This document shows, in pieces, positions 13,141 to 20,057 of a DNA stretch of 20,303 nucleotides (its first letter is position 1; each line of letters opens with the position of its first letter). Position numbers and translations under genes: made by a program. Below the pieces are notes generated by a model. That model was given only the letters and a program-made list of their open reading frames with translations, did not search any database and was not told the origin of the DNA. This DNA is from DATDXV01 sp035289205 (GTDB taxonomy: Archaea; Aenigmatarchaeota; Aenigmatarchaeia; Aenigmatarchaeales; DATDXV01): contig DATDXV010000007.1 of NCBI GenBank assembly GCA_035289205.1, positions 1-20,303 of the forward strand, read 5' to 3'.

Positions 13141-14027
13141 AAGGCATCTTCTTTACGATGACTGTTGCCATAGTATTCCTGGGCATTATATCATATCTTG
13201 TGGTATTTTCTAATACAAACATTCAGAACTACCAGTCCATATCAGACAAAGTCTCGGCGCAGAGAACGTTCTACTACTGGAAATCTGTGGATTCCACACT
13301 GTCAAATGTGCTTAATGTTACAATTGGAAAGACAAACAATACCGCAGAGATAAACGATACGCTTCCTGCTCAATTTGACATAAACGACCAGCTAGAAGGC
13401 CTTGGAAAATTCATTGACAGTTATTATGCAGATCCAAGCATTGAAATATTTTTCCAGGATGATGCAGGGAACAGGATGGAGCTGACAGCTCTGCAGTCCA
13501 AGATAGTATTGCAGCCGTTTGGGATAAACTACACTTGGCAGGATTTCGGAAAGAATGTCGTGAAGATAGAGAGTTCGCCCGGCTCAGCAAATGCCATAAC
13601 AAATGTCATGGAGGTCATAAGAATGAAGAATGTGCAGTTTAACTGCAACACAACCACGACCACTGGTCCCACCAGGTGCAACAAATGGAGCCCGGATAGC
13701 AGCGTGGGCAGCTGCTCAGGAATAGTTCACTGCCTGAACCTGAACCTTACATTCATAGATGTAAACGGCACTGCCTTCAATTACCCAGAGAACAAGTTTG
13801 ATATAGACAGGAAAAGCACAACAAACCTTGATGTTAAAAATGGCACAAACGCATTCTCCATAACAATACAAGTGGGTGAGCTTAACACAGTATTAAATAT
13901 AGACTTGCACAATGTCCAAACAGACACCAACAATAAGCTTATATTAAATACCACTGAATTTACTATAAACTATCCTGCAAAGCTTGCGGTTGTGACACCC
14001 TACAGCAGGAAGATAGACTGGTCGTGA
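13137..14027 (+). CDS. Prepilin-like protein without Glu5, large glycosylation-rich head (minor pilin 4)
   Basis: The protein has 296 residues from the ATG at 13137, which overlaps the preceding stop by four bases; an ATG at 13128 would add three residues before the shared MKG motif. MKGIFFTMTVAIVFLGIISY is the signal/helix. The head is beta-rich with about nine NxS/T sequons, a Thr-rich run near NCNTTTTTGPTRC and four cysteines grouped at about residues 169-199. It is the largest non-VWA prepilin of the operon. It may pack beside the VWA subunit at the tip or base; this is inference from the shared signal type. Confidence 0.8.
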   Translation: MKGIFFTMTVAIVFLGIISYLVVFSNTNIQNYQSISDKVSAQRTFYYWKSVDSTLSNVLNVTIGKTNNTAEINDTLPAQFDINDQLEGLGKFIDSYYADPSIEIFFQDDAGNRMELTALQSKIVLQPFGINYTWQDFGKNVVKIESSPGSANAITNVMEVIRMKNVQFNCNTTTTTGPTRCNKWSPDSSVGSCSGIVHCLNLNLTFIDVNGTAFNYPENKFDIDRKSTTNLDVKNGTNAFSITIQVGELNTVLNIDLHNVQTDTNNKLILNTTEFTINYPAKLAVVTPYSRKIDWS

Positions 14028-14029
14028 TT

Positions 14030-14920
14030 ATGGCTGAACTAAAAAAGCTGATGATTGAAACTTCTGTTGACAGGCTGGTAGATCTTGTGAGAAGAAAGAG
14101 GTCTGTAACGCTTGACAGTGCTGCAAGCGGCATGGGAGTCAGCGTCGACCAGGTAGAGGACTGGGTGAGGATTCTTGAGGACCATGGATACGTCAAGCTC
14201 ATCTACCCCCCGATAGGCGAGCCTAGGATAGTTATAGCGGATCTTCCAGACGAGTTCTTTGTTGAGAAGACTGCCGAATTCGAGAAACGAAAAGCCTTGC
14301 TGGAGCAACGTGCCCAGAAATTCGAGACCCTTGTTTCTGGTGTTTCCAGAAAGGTTGAAGTGGATGATGCGCACTTCAAGCAGGTGGAGAGCGAGCTGCG
14401 CAAGAAGCTTGAGGATGCGGAGAAGAGGCTTGCCAACTTGCAGAGGCTCGAATCATTAAAAACCAAGATAAAGCAGGAAACAGGCGAACTTGATTCAGCT
14501 GCCAAGAATGCCATAGATGAGTTTGACAGGGTGCAGGTCCTTGTTAAGGATCTGGACAAGAAGGTGAACGACTCCCTTTCAAGAATGGACAAATTCGGAA
14601 GGGACATGGACATGATAAATGGCGAAAAGACCATGATAGAGGGCGAGATAAAATCCCTTGACAGGGAAATCAAAATGGTTCAGAGGCTCGGAGAAAAGAG
14701 AATGGAAATACCGATGGTAAAGGACATAATGAGGCTTTTTGAGAGGCAGAAAGGGAAGATAAAGAAGATAGAAATAAAAAGAGATCACATTGGACAAAAG
14801 GCAAAGAAGATCAAACATGTTAAGGAGAAGAGGCTTCCAAAAATCAAGCATCTTATTAAGAGGCATAAAAAACACAAATTGCATGGGCGCAGAGCAATCC
14901 ATAGGGAAAGAAAGAGGTAG
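14030..14920 (+). CDS. Winged-helix/coiled-coil protein with a strongly basic tail, inside the pilus operon
   Basis: The protein has 296 residues. ATG 14030 is preferred; a GTG at 14024 overlapping the previous stop (GTGA) would add two residues. Residues 1-70 look like a winged helix-turn-helix (SVTLDSAASGMGVSVDQVED, then ILEDHGYVKLIYPP). About 78-225 is a long coiled coil rich in E, K, R and D. The last 60 residues are almost all Lys, Arg and His. There is no signal peptide or membrane segment, so it is cytosolic. Its place between prepilins and the ATPase, with the next start five bases after its stop (GAGGTAGGG as ribosome site), links it to pilus biogenesis. It could regulate the operon, bind DNA, or tether the ATPase to the membrane or nucleoid. 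I do not recognise a characterised homologue. Confidence 0.82.
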   Translation: MAELKKLMIETSVDRLVDLVRRKRSVTLDSAASGMGVSVDQVEDWVRILEDHGYVKLIYPPIGEPRIVIADLPDEFFVEKTAEFEKRKALLEQRAQKFETLVSGVSRKVEVDDAHFKQVESELRKKLEDAEKRLANLQRLESLKTKIKQETGELDSAAKNAIDEFDRVQVLVKDLDKKVNDSLSRMDKFGRDMDMINGEKTMIEGEIKSLDREIKMVQRLGEKRMEIPMVKDIMRLFERQKGKIKKIEIKRDHIGQKAKKIKHVKEKRLPKIKHLIKRHKKHKLHGRRAIHRERKR

Positions 14921-14925
14921 GGTAA

Positions 14926-16476
14926 ATGGACATCCTTGCCACATATACCATAGTAGCAGATAAAGTTCCCGGGATAATTACCATAAAGAAAAAATCCGAA
15001 GAATATGTTCCTATCTATGAAATAAGTCTTCCAAGAATATCCATAGGAACAGAGGCGGTTCTTGATGCAATAAAACTGAAGATGATTGAAAGCGTTAAGA
15101 TCAGGATCTCAGAGATCCTAGATCCCAAGGCCGTCGAGGACATAAAGAAGCGTTTTATGGAAAGCGCGCTTGTGTTATTGGAAGAACAGCTTCCTAGAAT
15201 CACAGATGCTGAGAAAGGGGCGCTGGCGGGATATCTTGTTCATGAGATGCTTGGCCTCGGCAAGATGGAAGTCTTGCTGAAGGATGACTTCCTAGAGGAG
15301 ATTGTGATAAACAGCTCCAGCGAACCTCTCTGGGTCTTTCACAAGAAATTCGGCTGGCTTAAGTCGAATATCTATGTTCCTACAGAAGAGCAGATCTATA
15401 ACTATTCCAGCATCATAGGAAGAAAGGTTGGAAGGCAGATAACGATGCTCAACCCTCTGATGGATGCCCACCTTACAACAGGCGACAGGGTCAACGCCAC
15501 CATATTTCCGATTTCATCGAGGGGGAATACAATAACAATCAGGAAGTTCAGGCGAGAGCCATGGACAATGGTAAACTTCGTTGACCCCTCCAACAAGACG
15601 CTTTCAGTCGAGATTGCCTCGCTGATATGGCTGTGCATGCAATATGAGTTGAATATCCTTTTCTCGGGCGGCACTGCGTCCGGCAAGACCAGCATATTGA
15701 ACTCTGCTCTGGCGTTCATTCCTCCGAACCAAAGAATAATATCCATAGAGGATACTAGGGAATTGAAGCTTCCAGATTTCCTGCACTGGATACCTCTCAC
15801 AACCAGAACACCGAATCCCGAAGGGAAAGGGGAGGTCAACATGCTTGATCTTCTTGTAAATTCTTTGCGTATGAGGCCCGACAGAGTTATTCTCGGAGAG
15901 ATAAGAAGGCAGAATGAGGCTGAAGTTCTTTTCGAGGCCATGCATACAGGCCACAGCGTTTATGCAACGCTCCACGCTGACAGGGCCGAACAGGTCATAA
16001 CAAGGCTTACAAACCCTCCCATAGATCTTCCCCCCAGCTTGTTGGAATCTCTACACCTCGTGGTCGTGCAATTCAGGCACAGAAGGTTGGGAATCAGAAG
16101 GACCTTCCAGGTAGGCGAGGTTATTCCAACAGAAAAGGATGGAAGACTGGGAGTGAGAATAGACCTTCTTTACAGATGGTCTCCAAAACACGACTCTATG
16201 GAGAAGGTTAACAAGAGCAGAAGAATTTTCGATGAGGTGGGGCTTCATACAGGAATGAGCGATTCAGAGATAGAAAAGGACATGGATGAGAAGGGGAAGA
16301 TACTGAATTGGATGCTCCAGCACCAGATAGTCACGGTCAACACAGTAGGCAAGGTAATTGCAGATTATTATCATGACAGGGATGCGCTTCTGAAAATTAT
16401 TCACTCAAAGAAAGGTCCGCAGGAGATCCTTGGGGAAAACCTCATGAAAGAACTGAAAGAGAAGCAGGTGTTGTAA
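14926..16476 (+). CDS. Type IV pilus/type II secretion assembly ATPase (TadA/VirB11-like)
   Basis: This 516-residue hexameric motor drives pilin polymerisation from the cytosolic face of the membrane. It shows Walker A GGTASGKTS (248-256), the Asp box IEDTRELKLP (274-283), Walker B RVILGEIRRQNEA (320-332, catalytic E325) and the His box MHTGHSVYATLHADRAEQV (339-357). The N-terminal 120 residues include HEMLGLGKMEVLLKDDFLEE, the usual N2-domain sequence of archaeal TadA/FlaI-type ATPases. It contains no Cys4 zinc motif of PilB type. Only one ATPase is present, so a dedicated retraction ATPase is not encoded here. The two TadC-type proteins follow immediately. Confidence 0.95.
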   Translation: MDILATYTIVADKVPGIITIKKKSEEYVPIYEISLPRISIGTEAVLDAIKLKMIESVKIRISEILDPKAVEDIKKRFMESALVLLEEQLPRITDAEKGALAGYLVHEMLGLGKMEVLLKDDFLEEIVINSSSEPLWVFHKKFGWLKSNIYVPTEEQIYNYSSIIGRKVGRQITMLNPLMDAHLTTGDRVNATIFPISSRGNTITIRKFRREPWTMVNFVDPSNKTLSVEIASLIWLCMQYELNILFSGGTASGKTSILNSALAFIPPNQRIISIEDTRELKLPDFLHWIPLTTRTPNPEGKGEVNMLDLLVNSLRMRPDRVILGEIRRQNEAEVLFEAMHTGHSVYATLHADRAEQVITRLTNPPIDLPPSLLESLHLVVVQFRHRRLGIRRTFQVGEVIPTEKDGRLGVRIDLLYRWSPKHDSMEKVNKSRRIFDEVGLHTGMSDSEIEKDMDEKGKILNWMLQHQIVTVNTVGKVIADYYHDRDALLKIIHSKKGPQEILGENLMKELKEKQVL

Positions 16477-16518
16477 ATCAAGCAGGTACCGTTTGTCCCA
16501 ATACCCTTAAAGAAGGCA
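16477..16518 (+). other. Probable unannotated N-terminal codons of the first TadC gene, without a canonical start
   Basis: Directly after the ATPase stop, 14 in-frame codons (ATC AAG CAG GTA ...) read IKQVPFVPIPLKKA and run without interruption into the TadC frame. My recollection is that archaeal TadC/GspF proteins often start with a (K/R)VPFxPxPL motif, so this stretch looks coding. The GGTG at 16467-16470 lies six bases before the ATC, where a start is expected. Either the ATC initiates, or an ATG has been mis-sequenced, or translation uses the TTG at 16519 and this is spacer. Confidence 0.5.
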
Positions 16519-17355
16519 TTGCGCTACAGCAAGAGATTTTATTCTATAGGATCGATATTCGAGAAGACATTTCCAGGCCTGAGGCTCGATCTCTTTCAGG
16601 CTGACATGGAAATACATCCGCGAGATTACAGCTCTCTGGCATTTTTTTCCTCATGGCTTTATTTTATAATTTTCACCCCTCTCACATTCCTGCTTGGCCT
16701 GATTGTAGGAGCCGGGACCGGACTGATGATACCGGTTTTAACTGGTGTGACAGTTTCGGTTTTTGTCTTTCTCTACCTCCTGTACTATCCAAAGTATAGG
16801 GGAGCCCAGAGGATGAAGGAGATAGAAAGGAACCTTATCGCGGCCCTGCAGCACATGCTTATAGAGGCAAAGGCTGGCGTTCCGTTGTTCAATACGATGC
16901 TGGGAATAAGCGAGGGGTACGGGGAGGTAAGCGAGGAGTTCAGGAGGGTTGTCACGCAGATTAATGCGGGAATATCCGAGACAGAAGCCCTTGACGATGC
17001 GTCAAGGAGGAACCCCTGCCTTCCGTTCAGAAGAGCATTATGGCAGATAGTCAATGCATTGAAGGCAGGCTCGGAAGTTTCCACCGCGCTCGAAGCAGTG
17101 GTTAATACGCTTGTCCAGGAGCAGATGACCAACATAAAGAAATACGGACAGGAGCTGAACCCCTATACAATGATGTACATGCTTATTGGGATAATCATGC
17201 CTTCAATGGGCATAACATTCCTGATAATACTCTCTTCGTTCTCTGGCATATCAATGCCCTCTGCAATATTTCCAATCATAATATTCGGAATGATACTTTT
17301 CCAGATATTCTTTATAGGGCTTGTTAAAACAAAGAGGCCGGTGCTAGATGTATGA
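16519..17355 (+). CDS. TadC/GspF-type pilus assembly platform membrane protein (first copy)
   Basis: The protein has 278 residues from the first standard start codon (TTG), probably 292 if the preceding 14 codons belong to it. A cytosolic N-terminus (FYSIGSIFEKTFPGLRLDLF) is followed by two hydrophobic helices (about 40-62, 66-88), a T2SSF domain (about 100-210, with ALQHMLIEAKAGVPLFNTM, SEEFRRVV and ALKAGSEVSTALEAV) and two or three further helices. T2SSF proteins form the membrane platform that the ATPase rotates to extrude pilins. No Shine-Dalgarno of good quality precedes the TTG. The 3' end overlaps the second copy by four bases (ATGA). Confidence 0.88.
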   Translation: MRYSKRFYSIGSIFEKTFPGLRLDLFQADMEIHPRDYSSLAFFSSWLYFIIFTPLTFLLGLIVGAGTGLMIPVLTGVTVSVFVFLYLLYYPKYRGAQRMKEIERNLIAALQHMLIEAKAGVPLFNTMLGISEGYGEVSEEFRRVVTQINAGISETEALDDASRRNPCLPFRRALWQIVNALKAGSEVSTALEAVVNTLVQEQMTNIKKYGQELNPYTMMYMLIGIIMPSMGITFLIILSSFSGISMPSAIFPIIIFGMILFQIFFIGLVKTKRPVLDV

Positions 17356-18401
17356 TTCCTGAAAAACATCGCATAGGGGAGGATCACCTTACTCCGAAGC
17401 CGAAATTCAAGTCAAGGCTTTACGAAAGGATAGCTTACTTTGTCCCGCAGAAACAGAAGAACAGGATAAAGGAGATGCTTGTGTTTGCAGGGATAGACCA
17501 GAAGCTGACTGATAAATTCACTGGATTCCTGATAAGTTTTTCATTCGGCATCGCTGTTATGGCCTCTTATCTTGCTTGGCTGTCTGGCTTCGGCTTGCTG
17601 TCCATGCCAATAGGAATTTCCATCGGCATACTCTTCTCTGTTATAATGCTAGTCATGCTGGTTCTGATTGCAGACTCAAGGGCGAAGGAGGTGGAAGTTG
17701 TTCTTCCAGACTCCCTCCAGTTGATCGCAGCAAACATAAGGGCTGGAATGACTATTGACAAGGCAATCTGGCTTGCTGCAAGGCCTGAGTTCGGCGTCTT
17801 GGAGGATGAGATAAGAAAGGTCGGAGCGGAAACGCTAAGCGGAGAATCTATAAGAAATGCCTTGGGAAAAATGACAACCCGCGTAAATTCAGTTTTGCTT
17901 AGGAGGGCAGTGAAGCTGTTGGTAGAGGGACTGGAGAGCGGAGGAGAGGTGGCCCATCTCCTGGAGCAGACATCAATTAATATAAGGATTATGCAGGGAC
18001 TGAGGAAGGAGATGCATGCATCCGTGATGATGTATTCCCTTTTCATCATGTTTGCGGCTGTGCTAGGAGCCCCCCTTCTCTATGCTATAAGCCTTTATTT
18101 CGTCAGCACCATGTCGGTTCTCTGGGGTTCCCAGCTGACAACCGCGTCGCAGGCATTTTCAGGAGCAAGCTTTGTCAATTTTAGCCCTCCGACCATAACT
18201 CCGGGTGAACTGTTCTGGTTCTCCATAGCAGCAATGCTTGTAACCACATTCTTCGCCAGCCTGCTGATCGGCCTGATACAGACAGGAAAGGAAAGGAACG
18301 GCGTGAAGTACATCATACCCGTTGTTCTAGGGGCATTAGTCGTGTTCTTCGTAGCCAGACTGGTGGTTTCTTCCCTGTTCGGCGGCACCTTTGCAAGATA
18401 A
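17352..18401 (+). CDS. TadC/GspF-type pilus assembly platform membrane protein (second copy)
   Basis: This 349-residue protein is the second T2SSF-family gene in tandem, as is usual for archaeal pili and the Tad system where two platform proteins pair. It has a basic, proline-containing N-terminus, helices near 57-78 and 85-107, the T2SSF domain (PDSLQLIAANIRAGMTIDKA, LRRAVKLLVEGLESGGEVA, then LEQTSINIRIMQGLRKEM), and about three helices toward the C-terminus (roughly 222-250, 280-305, 320-340). Start and stop overlap the first copy by ATGA, so the two are translationally coupled and probably made in equal amounts. It ends two bases before the major pilin TATA box, so the operon may stop here or read through. 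Confidence 0.9.
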   Translation: MIPEKHRIGEDHLTPKPKFKSRLYERIAYFVPQKQKNRIKEMLVFAGIDQKLTDKFTGFLISFSFGIAVMASYLAWLSGFGLLSMPIGISIGILFSVIMLVMLVLIADSRAKEVEVVLPDSLQLIAANIRAGMTIDKAIWLAARPEFGVLEDEIRKVGAETLSGESIRNALGKMTTRVNSVLLRRAVKLLVEGLESGGEVAHLLEQTSINIRIMQGLRKEMHASVMMYSLFIMFAAVLGAPLLYAISLYFVSTMSVLWGSQLTTASQAFSGASFVNFSPPTITPGELFWFSIAAMLVTTFFASLLIGLIQTGKERNGVKYIIPVVLGALVVFFVARLVVSSLFGGTFAR

Positions 18402-18402
18402 C

Positions 18403-18410
18403 CTTTATAT
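18403..18410 (+). promoter_or_regulatory. TATA box of the major pilin gene
   Basis: CTTTATAT, centred near 18407, predicts transcription from about 18433 and an 18-base leader before the ATG at 18451. It is close to the archaeal consensus and separates the pilin from the assembly operon just upstream. Confidence 0.7.
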
Positions 18411-18440
18411 GTCGGATTTGAGCAATAGAATCAACCTAAA

Positions 18441-18445
18441 AGGTG
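18441..18445 (+). promoter_or_regulatory. Shine-Dalgarno site of the major pilin gene
   Basis: AGGTG lies five bases before the ATG at 18451 within a short leader. It fits the archaeal anti-Shine-Dalgarno (GGTGATC). Most other first genes here are leaderless, so the leadered design suggests high translation. It also settles the start at 18451 rather than the longer in-frame opening at 18391, which lies before the promoter. Confidence 0.7.
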
Positions 18446-18450
18446 CAACA

Positions 18451-18912
18451 ATGGCAAGAAAAGGACAAACAGCGATGGAATACCTAATGACCTACGGATG
18501 GGCAATACTCATTATAGTAGTCGTTGGTGCTGTTCTATTCGCATACGGAGTATTCTCGCCGGCAAAACTGATTCCGAAGGGAGCCTGCACATCTGGTAGT
18601 CTTTACATAGATGCAAAGGATTGGCTATTAACATCAGGCGGCCAGTTTACAATGCAAGTGCAGAACAGAGTGGGTGATACGATAAATATTGTCAATACAA
18701 CTATTAACGATGGTACAGCCACCCAATCATCCCTTACCTCACAGAATGTATCTGCTGGAGCAAAGTCTGGAACCATTACCGTTAGCAGCTTAACATCTGG
18801 GAACACTGGAGACAGTCGAACCTTAGCAGTCAGTGTGGGTTATACAGTTCCAAGCGGTGCTGCAGGAACCAGAACATATTCCTGTACTTTGACAGGAAAG
18901 ATTGGCGAGTAA
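18451..18912 (+). CDS. Probable major type IV pilin
   Basis: The protein has 153 residues. MARKGQTAMEYLMTYGWAIL is a textbook archaeal class III signal: cleavage after Gly5 leaves QTAME with Glu5, then a hydrophobic helix (to about residue 35) that forms the filament core. The mature head has two cysteines (GACTSG near 45 and YSCTLTG near the end), which may join as a disulfide, two sequons and a beta-rich Ser/Thr composition. It has its own TATA box, leader, Shine-Dalgarno and T-rich terminator, unlike the minor prepilins upstream, which points to a single abundant product. It is the obvious structural subunit for the ATPase/TadC machine. Confidence 0.92.
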   Translation: MARKGQTAMEYLMTYGWAILIIVVVGAVLFAYGVFSPAKLIPKGACTSGSLYIDAKDWLLTSGGQFTMQVQNRVGDTINIVNTTINDGTATQSSLTSQNVSAGAKSGTITVSSLTSGNTGDSRTLAVSVGYTVPSGAAGTRTYSCTLTGKIGE

Positions 18913-18918
18913 GAATAG

Positions 18919-18946
18919 TTTTTGATTTCTCTTTCTTTTTATTTTT
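18919..18946 (+). terminator. T-rich terminator of the major pilin gene
   Basis: Several T runs (TTTTTGATTT, CTTTCTTTTTATTTTT) begin six bases after the stop, as in archaeal intrinsic terminators, which need no hairpin. The run lies between the pilin and the next promoter at 18988. Confidence 0.65.
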
Positions 18947-18987
18947 GACGACCCAGACTTCAGTATGCGATTCCTGGTACCACTATG

Positions 18988-18996
18988 ATTTAAATT
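18988..18996 (+). promoter_or_regulatory. TATA box of the RAM-like/mazG unit
   Basis: ATTTAAATT, centred near 18992, is 26 bases before the ATG at 19018. This predicts a leaderless transcript, and no Shine-Dalgarno is present. Confidence 0.65.
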
Positions 18997-19017
18997 ATTG
19001 ATGCACAATTATTAGTC

Positions 19018-19401
19018 ATGGGAGATTCCTTTCCTGTAGTATTGCTGAGAACTGATCCTGAGAAGAGGGAATCCGTTTACAGATCTTTGAGGGCTGTTAA
19101 AGGTGTGGTGAGCGAACCGATCTCGTTGGATGGCATACCAAACTTCCAATATGATACCGGTGTGGAGATAAGCGGCTTTAACAAAGTTGTATATGAAGAA
19201 GTCATGAAACTTGATGGGGTCATAGATGGGAAGCTAAAGATGGTAGGACCCCCACAAGGTCTCTTGCAAGGCACAGGAATTCTTCCGCCTCCACCAACAG
19301 AAAAGCCAGAAGAGAAATTAGAGATGACTCAGGCAGAGACTGATGCAGAGTTTGAGGAGTGGGCAAGGAAGCATGCAGAGAAAGACAAGAGGTTTAGATA
19401 A
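19018..19401 (+). CDS. Lrp/AsnC ligand-binding (RAM)-like domain protein
   Basis: The protein has 127 residues. The first 75 have the beta-alpha-beta-beta-alpha-beta pattern of the RAM/AsnC_trans_reg domain: VVLLRTDPEKRESVYRSLRA, VKGVVSEPISLDG, a strand with TGVEISGF, helix VVYEEVMKLDG and strand VIDGKLKMV. The rest is a Pro-rich linker (ILPPPPTEKPEEK) and an acidic/basic helix (DAEFEEWARKHAEKDKRF). There is no helix-turn-helix, so it would be a stand-alone sensor or dimer domain, not a full transcription factor. It overlaps mazG by one base (TAATG), so the two products probably act together. The domain call is by eye from pattern and is moderate. Confidence 0.6.
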   Translation: MGDSFPVVLLRTDPEKRESVYRSLRAVKGVVSEPISLDGIPNFQYDTGVEISGFNKVVYEEVMKLDGVIDGKLKMVGPPQGLLQGTGILPPPPTEKPEEKLEMTQAETDAEFEEWARKHAEKDKRFR

Positions 19402-19715
19402 TGTCATTCAAAGAGGTGCAGAAGCAGGTTGACGAATGGGCGCAGCAGTTCAAGGATCCTTATTTCAACCCCCTTGCAATAGTCTCGTTCTTGATGGAAG
19501 AGGTCGGAGAAGTCGCAAGAGAGGTAAATCAAAGGTTCGGGCCGAAAAAGAAGAAAGCAACTGAAGATACGAAAGAGCTCGGTGAAGAGATAGCTGATGT
19601 CATGTTCGGATTGATTTGTCTGGCGAATTCTCAAAAGATAGACCTAGATGAAAACTTCAAAAAGATGATGGATAAGCGTTACAATAGGGATGCACCTAGA
19701 TATGAGAAAAAATAA
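19401..19715 (+). CDS. MazG-type nucleoside triphosphate pyrophosphohydrolase
   Basis: The protein has 104 residues. The family's metal site is seen as EEVGE (E33, E34, E37) and EEIAD (E63, D66), giving EExxE and ExxD on two helices, with WAQQFKDPYFNPLAIVSFLM before them. Members hydrolyse NTPs or dNTPs to the monophosphate and pyrophosphate as house-cleaning or stress functions; the exact substrate cannot be read. It is a single-domain, all-helical protein of normal length. It is coupled to the RAM-like gene and ends convergently with the P1 stalk gene, whose terminator hairpin occupies the junction. Confidence 0.85.
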   Translation: MSFKEVQKQVDEWAQQFKDPYFNPLAIVSFLMEEVGEVAREVNQRFGPKKKKATEDTKELGEEIADVMFGLICLANSQKIDLDENFKKMMDKRYNRDAPRYEKK

Positions 19716-19753
19716 TCAAACGCTTCTATTCAGCATGTTAACCGAATAGAGCG
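19706..19753 (-). terminator. Hairpin plus U-tract terminator of the uL10-P1 operon
   Basis: The arms GAATAGAGCG (19744-19753) and CGCTTCTATTC (19721-19731) pair with a single bulged base around a 12-base loop containing the P1 stop. On the minus strand the stem is followed by TTTGATTATTTTTTC (19706-19720), a U-rich tract. One arm is formed by the last codons of the P1 gene and the U-tract by the last codons of mazG, so the terminator is embedded in both genes. The hairpin would also form at the mazG transcript end. Confidence 0.6.
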
Positions 19754-20025
19754 CCTAAACCAGCCGCTGCTTCCTCAGCTTTCTTTGCGGTGTCCTCTTC
19801 CTTCTTCTCCTCTTTCTTTGCCTCTGCTGGTCCTGCTGTTGCCACAGGCATGGCTGCCTTGGATATTGCAGCATCGATATCGACTCCCTCCAAGCTTGCT
19901 ACAAGTGCCTTGACTTTTGACTCTTCAACACTTGCACTTGCCGCATGGAGAACTTTCTTTACGTTCTCTTCGTCGATCTTCTGCTTTGTCGAATGCAACA
20001 GCAATGCGCTATATATTAACTCCAT
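19738..20025 (-). CDS. rpl12: Archaeal ribosomal stalk protein P1 (L12 equivalent)
   Basis: This 95-residue protein forms the flexible stalk of the large ribosomal subunit that recruits elongation factors. It opens MELIYSALLLHSTKQKIDEE and VKKVLHAASASVEESKVKAL, the dimerisation domain of archaeal P1, followed by an Ala/Pro hinge, a Lys/Glu-rich segment and the conserved tail GLGALFG that binds translation factors. The ATG at 20025 matches the family's N-terminus and is preceded by GAGGTTGAT; a TTG at 20034 would add three residues and is less likely. It is 32 bases downstream of uL10, the usual archaeal L10-L12 order. Confidence 0.95.
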   Translation of the reverse strand: MELIYSALLLHSTKQKIDEENVKKVLHAASASVEESKVKALVASLEGVDIDAAISKAAMPVATAGPAEAKKEEKKEEDTAKKAEEAAAGLGALFG

Positions 20026-20057
20026 TTTTATCAACCTCTATACTGTAGGGAAGGCTT

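Noticed and set aside
15402..15941. 179-codon open frame on the minus strand
   Set aside because: It is antisense to the Walker A/B region of the pilus ATPase and is explained by that gene's codon use.
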